Part shown: one piece after another, positions 1-7,115 of the stretch
How the letters are laid out: every line of letters begins with the position of its first letter
How positions within the stretch are numbered: the first letter of the stretch is position 1
Assembly (NCBI GenBank): GCA_016793245.1
Contig: JAEUHW010000302.1
Coordinates: 1 to 46,531 of the forward strand
Direction: 5' to 3'
Length of the DNA stretch: 46,531 nt
DNA from: Planctomycetota bacterium
GTDB lineage: Bacteria; Planctomycetota; UBA1135; JADKAF01
Translations under genes and position numbers: made by a program
Notes under the pieces: generated by a model
What the model was told of the DNA's origin: nothing
Database searches by the model: none
What the model saw: only the letters and a program-made list of their open reading frames with translations

Positions 1-1952
1 ATCCCGCCCGCGAAGAGCGCGCTGCTCCGCACGCGGACCTCCGCCGGCTCGCTCCCGCTCGCCGCCGTGGTGAAGACCGGTCCGCCGCCGACGAAGGTGT
101 CGTGCCAGAGCTCGGCGCGGAGGTTCGTCGAGCCGGAGGAGGAGCTCACGAGGCGCAGGTGCTCCGCGTTGTCCGCGAAGTGGCAGCCCAGGATGTCGAA
201 GCTCAGGAGCTCCCACCACGGGCAGCCGCCCGCGGGGCAGGTGCGCACGCCGTCGGCCTGGATCGCGACCTGGTTGCCGATGAAGCGGCAGCGGTCGAGC
301 AAGTGGTAGCGGATGTCGGTGCCGCGGATCGCGACGCCGTTCTGCTCGAAGGTGCAGCGGCGGGCGATGAGCTCGCGCCACATGCTGAGCGACCCGCCAT
401 CGAGTCCGGTGCCACAGCCATGCAACGTGCAGTCTTCTAACTCCACGCGAGCGACCGGATTAGTCACCCGTACACCCGGATGTCCGAGGAGGACGCCCAC
501 GCGCGCATGCATAATCGAGCTGCGCCTCATGATGAGGTCACCATACGTCAAGAAGTAGAACGCGGTCTGCTGCGTGCGGATCTCCAACATGTCCGCTTCG
601 ATGCGCCCCGTCCCCCAGACTGGCCGAATTGAACCTGCACGACGCACCAGCTCGGAGAGACCAAGGCCGTGGATGACATTGCGCGCGCCAGCATCCACAA
701 CAGTGCCCGGCGATCCGAATATCGCGAACCCCTTCAGCCCATTCCAGGGGAATGCCTCTCCCGTCGTACGCGAGCAGACCCCGAACTTCAGGTGAATATG
801 GACATCCAGCGGAGCCGGACTCTGCTGCCCCTGCAAAGTCCAAGGGACGAGCGCTCCAATCGACACTTGGGGCGACGAGCCGCTTCGAACATCAATCCTG
901 CCTGCGTAGAAGTCTCGGTTCACGATATCGCTCGCTAGAGGGAACCCAATCAGCTCGCCGAAGACCATCCAGACATCGCCACTTGATCCACGCTCGATCT
1001 TGAAGTAGGGCTCCAGCACCCCGTGAGATGTTGCTGCTCGAACTAGCTGCGGCGCATCGAACGCGACGTTCAGAATGTTGTGCGCCCACCAGACCTCCGG
1101 TCCGCGAGCAAAGAGAAGGTCGAGATAACCGTCGCGATCGACATCGAGGAGGGAGAAGCTCGCTTGATCGCACGCCGGGAAGGTGATCTCTCCCGAAACC
1201 GAAGTCACGTACATCGGATCTGCGAGTCGCGGCTGCGCGATGGAGCCGACGTTTCTCCTCCAGACCAGGACATGCTGCGGCCCACCTCGACTTCCGCATC
1301 CCGTCGAGCGCGACTCGATGGTGTGATAGAGCAGATCCCAGAGCCCGTCCCCATCGAGATCTCCGCAGGCGAATCGCGCGCTGGGCATACGGATGTCAGC
1401 AACCTGGCCCCTCAGATCCAGAACGGGCTGCGGAGCAGAGAAGCCCACGACACTCGTGCCCTGAGCCTCATAGAAGTAGAGGCCTCCCGGAACCAAGCTC
1501 GAAGATGTGCTTCCGGGCCACCTGAGAAGCAGCTCATCATCTCCGTCACCATCGAGGTCGTACGGGATGAGCTCGGCAAAATCCGCGAGGCGAGGCGTGA
1601 CTTCACCTCGGAACGCGAAGTTCGGTTCGAGCTCCGAGCCGATATTCTCGAAGTACTCTGTCCGAACCTCATCCAGGTGACGAAGGTAATCGCGGTCTCC
1701 GTCGCCATCCGCATCGAAGAGCGCAGGCCTCCCGAACTGCTGGTTGACGGATACCGTCTCATTCAAGAAGCGCGTGACGCTGCGATACGGCGCGGCGACG
1801 CTTCCGTCGCCGCGCCGGTCGTCGCCGTTCACGGGGTCGACCCAGGCTTCGCGGAGGACGCCAAGAGGGAGCGCCACCTGCTGTGCAAGCGATGTCCCGA
1901 GGCCCAGATAGGCCAGAAAGGCAGCCTGCAGAATTCGTAGCGCGCTCGACAT
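1..1952 (-). CDS. Secreted FG-GAP plus right-handed beta-helix protein, partial
   Basis: The reading frame stays open from the start codon to the window edge, so the C-terminus (after about 650 residues) is missing. An N-terminal signal peptide (MSSALRILQAAFLAYLGL..., ending near TSLAQQ) predicts export. Residues about 30-50 (WVDPVNGDDRRGDGSVAAPY) look like the leader strand of DUF1565/pectate-lyase-like proteins. Next come calcium-loop FG-GAP/VCBS-type motifs (DADGDGDRDYL, DLDGDGDDELL, DLDGDGLWDLL, DVDRDGYLDLL) to about residue 240, and then beta-helix-type repeats (ELIARRCTFEQNGVAIRG, LLDRCRFIGNQVAIQADG). The start is ATG 1952, because GGCGGAG lies about 8 nt upstream; ATG 1958 in the same frame is possible but too close to that site. 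It follows the upstream beta-helix gene by about 33 bp, so the two are probably co-transcribed. Most of it is visibly less GC-rich than its neighbours. Ligand and function are unknown. Confidence 0.8.
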   Translation of the reverse strand, partial: MSSALRILQAAFLAYLGLGTSLAQQVALPLGVLREAWVDPVNGDDRRGDGSVAAPYRSVTRFLNETVSVNQQFGRPALFDADGDGDRDYLRHLDEVRTEYFENIGSELEPNFAFRGEVTPRLADFAELIPYDLDGDGDDELLLRWPGSTSSSLVPGGLYFYEAQGTSVVGFSAPQPVLDLRGQVADIRMPSARFACGDLDGDGLWDLLYHTIESRSTGCGSRGGPQHVLVWRRNVGSIAQPRLADPMYVTSVSGEITFPACDQASFSLLDVDRDGYLDLLFARGPEVWWAHNILNVAFDAPQLVRAATSHGVLEPYFKIERGSSGDVWMVFGELIGFPLASDIVNRDFYAGRIDVRSGSSPQVSIGALVPWTLQGQQSPAPLDVHIHLKFGVCSRTTGEAFPWNGLKGFAIFGSPGTVVDAGARNVIHGLGLSELVRRAGSIRPVWGTGRIEADMLEIRTQQTAFYFLTYGDLIMRRSSIMHARVGVLLGHPGVRVTNPVARVELEDCTLHGCGTGLDGGSLSMWRELIARRCTFEQNGVAIRGTDIRYHLLDRCRFIGNQVAIQADGVRTCPAGGCPWWELLSFDILGCHFADNAEHLRLVSSSSGSTNLRAELWHDTFVGGGPVFTTAASGSEPAEVRVRSSALFAGG

Positions 1953-1985
1953 GAACATGGCTCCGCCCAGAGTTGACGTCAAAGG

Positions 1986-4487
1986 CTACTGAATCTCATT
2001 GGCGCCGGAATCGCTCCAGTTGCCTGGAAGCGCAACGCAGCCAACGACTGTGGGCTTGTCGACCACTCGAGCGAGGCCTGTCTTGTCGCCAACTTGCTGC
2101 CCGGGAAGCTGAGTCGCAGTGTTTCCAGCCCGATCGACCGCGGGGTTCGTTGGCAGACCAGGTGGGTTCAGCACGAGCCGATAGTCGCGGAGCACTGGAT
2201 TCACGAAGTGGCCTCCCGGTCCAGCGGAGAAGCTCTGAGCTTCCACGACGGTGCAGTTGCACGCAGGCCCATTCGATGCGCCGTTGTCGAAAATGCAGAC
2301 ATTGTCATGCACTCCACTCGGTGCCGTGGCGGTGAGAAACCCCTCGACATCCGGCGCTGACGGGAGCGACGAGCTGTTGGGGTCTCGGGTGACCAAGTTC
2401 CCCCGGAACCCCGCCAACACATGCGACGCCCCCGCCACCGCCGGGAAGCTCACCGAGAAGTAGTCCGCGTCGAAGAAGGTGTTCTGCGTCACCTCGAGCT
2501 GCGACCAGACGAAGTTCCCGATCGCGGTGTTGGTCGCGTCGAGCTCGCAGCGGAGCTCGTTCGATGCTATCGGGGCGCCCGGGATGTAGGGGAAGCCGTT
2601 CTGGTCGATGACGTTGTTCGCGAGCGTGCCGTGGAAGGCGATCGAGTAGGCCGTGCCACCGATCGTCGAGGCTCCGAGGAGATGGATGCCGTGGAGCGCG
2701 TTCTGGTAGACGTCGTTCCCGACGAGCGAGCTCAGCGGGCCGGTGATGATGCCGCTCGTCGGTCCGACGAGGCTCCCCTGCTCGAGATGCACGAGCAAGC
2801 CCGAGCCCTCGCGCGTAGGCGGTGTCGTCGTCGAGGTGCCGTTCTGATAGAGCGCGCAGCGCTCCATCACGAGGGACTGGTCGGTGCCGAAGAGGATCGG
2901 TCCGCCGGCCTGCGGAGTGTTCACGACGCGCGGGTTGTGCAGCAGCACCCCGTGGCGACGATGTTCGTAGGACTGACAGTTCGCGAGGCGGGTCGCGACG
3001 AGAGTGCTCGGCCCGCCGTAGCCGTTGGCGAAGATGTTGTGGCGGCCGCGCGCGACGATGCCGCTCTCGTCTTCGTCGACGCCGCTCGGGTTCTGTCCGC
3101 AACGGTAGACGTTGGTGCGCTCCAGGTTGAGGAACGAGGCGCCTTCATCCCGCTTGTCGAGGAAGACACCGGCGCTGCCGAGATCGTGGATCGAGCTGTC
3201 GCGGACGAGGATACTGGCATTCCCGAGGAAGTGAACGGCCTCGGCGAAGATCCCCCGCTGGCGCGTAGGGCTGGTTCCGATCCCCAGGATCTCGGAGCGT
3301 TCGAGGAGGAGATTGACGCTGGCCGAAGTCCCGCCGACGCCGCCGAGGCTTCCGGTCGCTGCGTTATGAGTGAGCCCGCGAGAGAACAAGTGGATGGCGT
3401 AGGAGAAAGCTCCTGCGCCGACACCACCTGGTCCGACTTCGAAGCGACTGTCGCGGACGCTGAGTCCCGCGACGGGATCGTAGCTCGGAAGACCGTTCGC
3501 GGACTCGTACGCTTCGGCGTAGATGTGCGTTCCGCTCACCGTCTGCGCGTTGCCGACGAAGTGACAGTCCTCGAAGACGGGATTGAGCGTGAAGCTGAAG
3601 GGTACGACGGGCGGAGGAGTCGTGACGGCGAAGTTCGCACAGATCTTGGCTCCGTAGCCACAGCCCTCCCAACGGATGCGACGGAACGAGGCCCCCGGGG
3701 GAATGGCGCCCAGAGGAGCCACGGGTGAGCTCGGCGGTTGCACGCGGATCGCCTCACCGGCGTTGCGGAAGACGATGAAGGCGTTGGCGTAACCCGTGGT
3801 GCCGAGGTTCCCGTTCGCCCCGTCGATGCGCGAGGAGGGCTCCGTCGTGGTGGCGGCGAAGGTCAATAGCTGCGTATTCGCACCCGTGCCATCGAAGATC
3901 ACGGGCGCGTAGCCGGCGACGGGGTCCTTGTCGCTGTTCAGCAGGTCGTACTCGATCTGGATCGACGCGGGCACGTTCAGGGTGCCCAATCCGCTCCAGT
4001 TCTCTCTCAGGTCGTCGTGCACGATGACCTGCGTCGTGCCGACCGTGTAGGTGCCCGCGATGCGCAGCGTCTGGAAGGCCCCGGGCTGCGCGGGCGCCAT
4101 CGCTCCGAACGCTTGGCGCACGCTAGCGAACGGCGCGCCCGGTGTGAGGCCGTTGTTGCCCGGTGCTCCCGTGCGGGCGTTCACGAAGTAGATGAGCTGG
4201 GCCGAGGCCGACGGGGCGGCGGCGAGACTCAGGGAAAGGGCCACGAGCGGAACCGCCCAGCGCGGTGCGGCTAGGCTACGGGCCTGCCAGCGTGCCAGCG
4301 TGCCAGCGTGCCAGCGTGCCAGCGTGCCAGCGTGCCAGCGAACATCGATCGAGAACGGGACATGCGTTGCATAACAACTCCCTCCGATGCCGGAAGAACG
4401 GCCAAACTCTGCCACCGCGGCGGGAGACCCTCTCGATCTCCGAAACACCGCGGCGCAGCCCTGGGCCACCGCAAGAGTAGTCCTCAC
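1986..4487 (-). CDS. Secreted beta-helix protein with a possibly phase-variable 5' end
   Basis: About 800 residues. The mature part begins after a clear signal peptide (WAVPLVALSLSLAAAPSASA, cut before QLIYF). A DUF1565-like leader follows (FVNARTGAPGNNGLTPGAPF), then beta-helix coils across most of the protein, and a C-terminus like 'choice-of-anchor Q' proteins (FVNPVLRDYRLVL ... PAVDRAGNTAT). The end given here is the only in-frame upstream start, GTG 4487, which would add an unusual non-signal extension. A much better start is ATG 4372, preceded by GGAGGGAG at 4378-4385, but it is out of frame because of the seven 8-bp repeats at 4285-4340. In the sequence as given, ATG 4372 yields a 33-residue peptide ending at TAG 4271-4273. 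Six repeats would restore the full signal peptide and protein. The gene may therefore be switched off here. It is divergent from the cupin gene. Confidence 0.8.
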   Translation of the reverse strand: MRTTLAVAQGCAAVFRRSRGSPAAVAEFGRSSGIGGSCYATHVPFSIDVRWHAGTLARWHAGTLARWQARSLAAPRWAVPLVALSLSLAAAPSASAQLIYFVNARTGAPGNNGLTPGAPFASVRQAFGAMAPAQPGAFQTLRIAGTYTVGTTQVIVHDDLRENWSGLGTLNVPASIQIEYDLLNSDKDPVAGYAPVIFDGTGANTQLLTFAATTTEPSSRIDGANGNLGTTGYANAFIVFRNAGEAIRVQPPSSPVAPLGAIPPGASFRRIRWEGCGYGAKICANFAVTTPPPVVPFSFTLNPVFEDCHFVGNAQTVSGTHIYAEAYESANGLPSYDPVAGLSVRDSRFEVGPGGVGAGAFSYAIHLFSRGLTHNAATGSLGGVGGTSASVNLLLERSEILGIGTSPTRQRGIFAEAVHFLGNASILVRDSSIHDLGSAGVFLDKRDEGASFLNLERTNVYRCGQNPSGVDEDESGIVARGRHNIFANGYGGPSTLVATRLANCQSYEHRRHGVLLHNPRVVNTPQAGGPILFGTDQSLVMERCALYQNGTSTTTPPTREGSGLLVHLEQGSLVGPTSGIITGPLSSLVGNDVYQNALHGIHLLGASTIGGTAYSIAFHGTLANNVIDQNGFPYIPGAPIASNELRCELDATNTAIGNFVWSQLEVTQNTFFDADYFSVSFPAVAGASHVLAGFRGNLVTRDPNSSSLPSAPDVEGFLTATAPSGVHDNVCIFDNGASNGPACNCTVVEAQSFSAGPGGHFVNPVLRDYRLVLNPPGLPTNPAVDRAGNTATQLPGQQVGDKTGLARVVDKPTVVGCVALPGNWSDSGANEIQ
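4285..4340. repeat. Octanucleotide simple repeat, 7 perfect copies of TGCCAGCG
   Basis: Seven uninterrupted copies of the 8-bp unit lie inside the 5' coding region of the minus-strand beta-helix gene. Because 8 is not a multiple of 3, each gain or loss of one unit changes the frame. All three frames through the tract are open and encode the same eight-residue cycle (LARWHAGT). Removing one unit, or adding two, joins ATG 4372 to the signal peptide. Slipped-strand mispairing at such tracts is a known cause of phase variation in other bacteria. Here it is an inference from one sequence. Confidence 0.95.
4378..4385 (-). promoter_or_regulatory. Shine-Dalgarno site for ATG 4372
   Basis: Read on the minus strand this is GGAGGGAG, 5 nt before ATG 4372 (8 nt from the GGAGG core). 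It is among the strongest ribosome binding sites in the window. It marks 4372 as the intended start of the beta-helix gene although that ATG is out of frame at the present repeat number. Confidence 0.75.
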
Positions 4488-4616
4488 CGCTCCCTCGGCA
4501 ACGGGGCTTCTCAGAATTCACGAACCGAGATCGCGGGGTGCGACCCGCGCGAACGAGAGCCAAGGTCGCCGGAGTTGGATGCCGTAAGATCCGCCGCTCC
4601 CTTCTCCCGGAAGTCC

Positions 4617-4985
4617 ATGCCCAGCCCCACCCCCATCCACCTCCACGAGAAGCTCGCCCAGATCACCGCTCACTGGTCCCCGCGCGTCGTCGCCGAGCTG
4701 AACGACCTGCAGTTCAAGCTGGTGAAGTTCGAAGGCGAGTTCGTCTGGCACGTGCACGAGGACACGGACGAGGCGTTCCTCGTGCTGCATGGCGAGATGG
4801 AGATCGGGCTCGAGGAGGGCGTCGTGCGCCTCGGCGTCGGCGACCTCTACGTCGTGAAGAAAGGGGTGCGACACATCACGCGCGCGGAGCGGGAGTGCCA
4901 CGTGCTCGTACTGGAGCCGCGCGGCGTCGTGAACACCGGCGACGCCGGCGGCACGCTCACGGCGCCGAACGATGTTTGGGTGTAG
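4617..4985 (+). CDS. Small cupin-domain protein
   Basis: 122 residues forming a single cupin barrel. Cupin motif 1 is visible as HVHEDTDEAFLVLHGEME (H-x-H, then E, then G). Motif 2 is GDLYVVKKGVRHITRAE, with the third metal-binding histidine. These residues should bind one divalent metal. Many small cupins of this type act as dioxygenases, isomerases or simple sugar/ligand-binding proteins, and the substrate cannot be told from sequence. ATG 4617 was chosen because it starts just before the conserved domain and is preceded by GGAAG; longer in-frame extensions run back through the repeat tract and have no protein-like character. No signal peptide, so cytoplasmic. It is divergent from the beta-helix gene. 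Confidence 0.85.
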   Translation: MPSPTPIHLHEKLAQITAHWSPRVVAELNDLQFKLVKFEGEFVWHVHEDTDEAFLVLHGEMEIGLEEGVVRLGVGDLYVVKKGVRHITRAERECHVLVLEPRGVVNTGDAGGTLTAPNDVWV

Positions 4986-5014
4986 AACTGCGATCTGACT
5001 CTGGAGTTCCTCGC

Positions 5015-5512
5015 ATGTCCTTCCTCCGCTTCGCCCTCGCTTCTCTGGCCCTCCTCGGCTTCTCCAACGTGGCCCTCGCGCAGTATCCCGCCGACGCCGT
5101 GGGCTTCCAGTGGTCCGGCAGCTCGGGCGCCAGCGCGGGGCGCTTCTGCTGGGGCTTCGAATGCCGACCGGCCACGGTGCGCGCGAGCGGCGGCGAGCAG
5201 ATCCAGCTCCTGGTGCGCGCCGATGGGCAGAACGCACCGTATGCGATCTTTGCGTCGCTCGGCGCTTCGCAGTGCCTGCCGATCCCGGGCATCGCGCACG
5301 AGCTGGCGCTCGACTTCCCGCTCACCCTCGTCGCGACGGGGACGCTCTCGCAGCAGTCGCCGATCTTGGCGTGCCCGTCGTTCTTCGATATCTACGCGTT
5401 CACCTTTCCGAACGGCATCCCGCGTGGCGCGAGTGTCGCGCTGCAGGCCCTGACCTTCAACGCGGTCGCGACGCCCGCGCTCAGCATCCCCATCCTCGCC
5501 ATCGCCGGATGA
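5015..5512 (+). CDS. Small secreted protein, nearly free-standing C-terminal module
   Basis: 165 residues. A signal peptide (MSFLRFALASLALLGFSNVALA, then QYP) is followed by a single beta-rich domain. Its final third carries the signature FTFPNGIPRGASVALQAL, which matches the C-terminal module of six other secreted proteins here (aromatic/aliphatic-P, a Leu/Pro-Gly turn, then QA about 10-20 residues before a last strand). Four cysteines (in FCWGFECRP, SQCLP and ACPSFF) could form disulfides. CTGGAG lies 8 nt before the ATG. It sits 29 bp after the cupin gene and 7 bp before the next beta-helix gene, so the three may be one operon. No known family is recognised. Confidence 0.8.
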   Translation: MSFLRFALASLALLGFSNVALAQYPADAVGFQWSGSSGASAGRFCWGFECRPATVRASGGEQIQLLVRADGQNAPYAIFASLGASQCLPIPGIAHELALDFPLTLVATGTLSQQSPILACPSFFDIYAFTFPNGIPRGASVALQALTFNAVATPALSIPILAIAG

Positions 5513-5519
5513 ACCGCGC

Positions 5520-7019
5520 ATGAACTTCGCTCGCACGCTATCTCTCGCGTTCTCGCTCATCGCCGCCGCTGCCGGAGCTCGCGCGCAGTCTTGGGTGATC
5601 GATCCCGCGCTCGGCGTCGATGCGCCGGGCCGCGGCTCGTCCGCGGCCCCCTTGCGCACGATGAGTTACGCCGCGCGCCTCGCGGCCGTCCTCGGCGTCG
5701 GCGACTTCGTGCTGCGCCCGGGGCGCTACGACAACGCGAGCGGAGAAGTGTTCCCCATCGTTCTGCCGCCGCTCTGCGTCGTGCGCCGCGATCCCGGCTC
5801 CGACCTCGATCCGCGGCCCGTCGAGATCGCGACGCCGCTCGCGCTCACGACGGCGTTCTTGCTGCAGAGCGCGCTGCCGATCGACGCGCGCTTCGAGCGC
5901 CTGGAGATCCGCGGCGGAACCTATCGCGCGATCCAGATCCTGCCCGGCGCCGCGAAGCTCATGAGCCGCGTGCTCGTGCAGCGCTGCGAGCTCGGCTGCT
6001 CGCGCGGCGTGGCGACGCAGGTGCTCCAAGGCGCGCAGCTCGAGCTCGTGATCGAAGAGTGCGCGATCGCGAGCCCCGAGGTCGGCGTGCTCGCGAACGT
6101 CGCCGACCCGGGCTCGAGCCTCGACCTCCGCATCGATCGCACGCGCGTCGAGGGCGCGATCCGCGGGCTGCAGCTCGATGCGTCGAACAACGGCGCGATC
6201 GATGCCGCGGTGCGCGCGGCGATCCTGCGGCGCTGCTCGACCGAAGCGGTGCGCTGCTCGAGCGCCACGAGCGGCGCGATCTCCTCGCGCTTCGAGCACG
6301 TGCTCTTCGCCGAAGTCGGCGTGCGCGTGATCGGCGGGAACCTCGCCGCGTTCCAGGACGCCGTCGGCAACCTCGGCATCCCCGGGCGCCACACGCTGGT
6401 GAATTGCCTCTTCGTCGGCAATCGCGGCGATGTGCAAGCGACGCGCGGCTTCGGCTCGTTCATCTTCGGCGCGAACCTCGTCGAGCAAGCGAACCTCGTC
6501 GGCCTCGGCGGCAATGTTCTCGGCACGGCGCGCTTCGCGAGCGACGCTTCGGGCCGCCTCGCCGAGGGATCGCCGGGCCTCGATCTCGGGCGCGCTGCCG
6601 ATGTCACGCTCGCGCGCGACTTGGATGACCTCCCGCGACTCGATCTCTCCAGCGGCGCACCGGACGTGGGACCGTTCGAGCGCCATTTCGGCGCCGTACC
6701 GCCCCGCACGCGCGATGCCGCGATCGCGGGGCGCATCGCGCGCATCGACTTCGTCGTCCAGGGCCCGGCGCAGACGCCGTGCGCGCTGCTCTTCGGGCTC
6801 CCGATCCCGACAGGCTTCGGACCGGGCTTGCTGCATCTCAGTCCACCGTTCGTGGAGCTGGGTGTCGCGGGCGTGCTCGACGCGAGCGGCACGCAGTCGC
6901 TCACGCTGAGCTTCCCCGACCCGGGCGGGCTCGCGGGCTTCGTCTTCGGAGCGCAAGCCATCGTTCTCGCGCCGCCCTACCTCGGCGCGCACGCCGCGAA
7001 CGTCCGCCTCCTCCGCTGA
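5520..7019 (+). CDS. Secreted right-handed beta-helix protein with C-terminal module
   Basis: 499 residues. Signal peptide MNFARTLSLAFSLIAAAAGA with cleavage near ARAQ. A DUF1565-like leader (WVIDPALGVDAPGRGSSAAP) is followed by LRTMSYAARLAAVLGVGDFV and VLRPGRYDNASGEVFPIVL, the usual entry to a pectate-lyase-type helix. Coils continue to about residue 395 (RVLVQRCELGCSRGVATQVL, LRIDRTRVEGAIRGLQLD, TLVNCLFVGNRGDVQ). Residues about 400-499 are the shared C-terminal module, with signature LSFPDPGGLAGFVFGAQAI. No catalytic residues of a known polysaccharide lyase can be picked out, so binding or structural roles are as likely as enzymatic ones. It starts 7 bp after the preceding gene. Confidence 0.85.
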   Translation: MNFARTLSLAFSLIAAAAGARAQSWVIDPALGVDAPGRGSSAAPLRTMSYAARLAAVLGVGDFVLRPGRYDNASGEVFPIVLPPLCVVRRDPGSDLDPRPVEIATPLALTTAFLLQSALPIDARFERLEIRGGTYRAIQILPGAAKLMSRVLVQRCELGCSRGVATQVLQGAQLELVIEECAIASPEVGVLANVADPGSSLDLRIDRTRVEGAIRGLQLDASNNGAIDAAVRAAILRRCSTEAVRCSSATSGAISSRFEHVLFAEVGVRVIGGNLAAFQDAVGNLGIPGRHTLVNCLFVGNRGDVQATRGFGSFIFGANLVEQANLVGLGGNVLGTARFASDASGRLAEGSPGLDLGRAADVTLARDLDDLPRLDLSSGAPDVGPFERHFGAVPPRTRDAAIAGRIARIDFVVQGPAQTPCALLFGLPIPTGFGPGLLHLSPPFVELGVAGVLDASGTQSLTLSFPDPGGLAGFVFGAQAIVLAPPYLGAHAANVRLLR

Positions 7020-7032
7020 TCCCCGACGGCGC

Positions 7033-7054
7033 GGAGCGCTGCCCGGCTCCTTTT
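7033..7054 (+). terminator. Weak hairpin followed by four T
   Basis: GGAGC (7033-7037) can pair with GCTCC (7046-7050), followed by TTTT. The 5-bp stem is short but GC-rich, and it stands directly after the beta-helix gene and before the DUF1549 gene. Possible weak intrinsic terminator. Confidence 0.35.
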
Positions 7055-7115
7055 CTGTGCAGCGAGCGCGGGCGCGGACTACGATGGGATGCGGTCACCC
7101 CACCCCGCCCGCGCG

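Noticed and set aside
4285..4340. Direct repeats as a CRISPR array
   Set aside because: Units are 8 bp and touch each other with no spacers, and there are no cas genes nearby.
5538..6992. A 484-codon minus-strand frame opposite the beta-helix gene
   Set aside because: Arg/Glu/Ala-rich with no motif; it is a mirror of the codon bias of the plus-strand gene.
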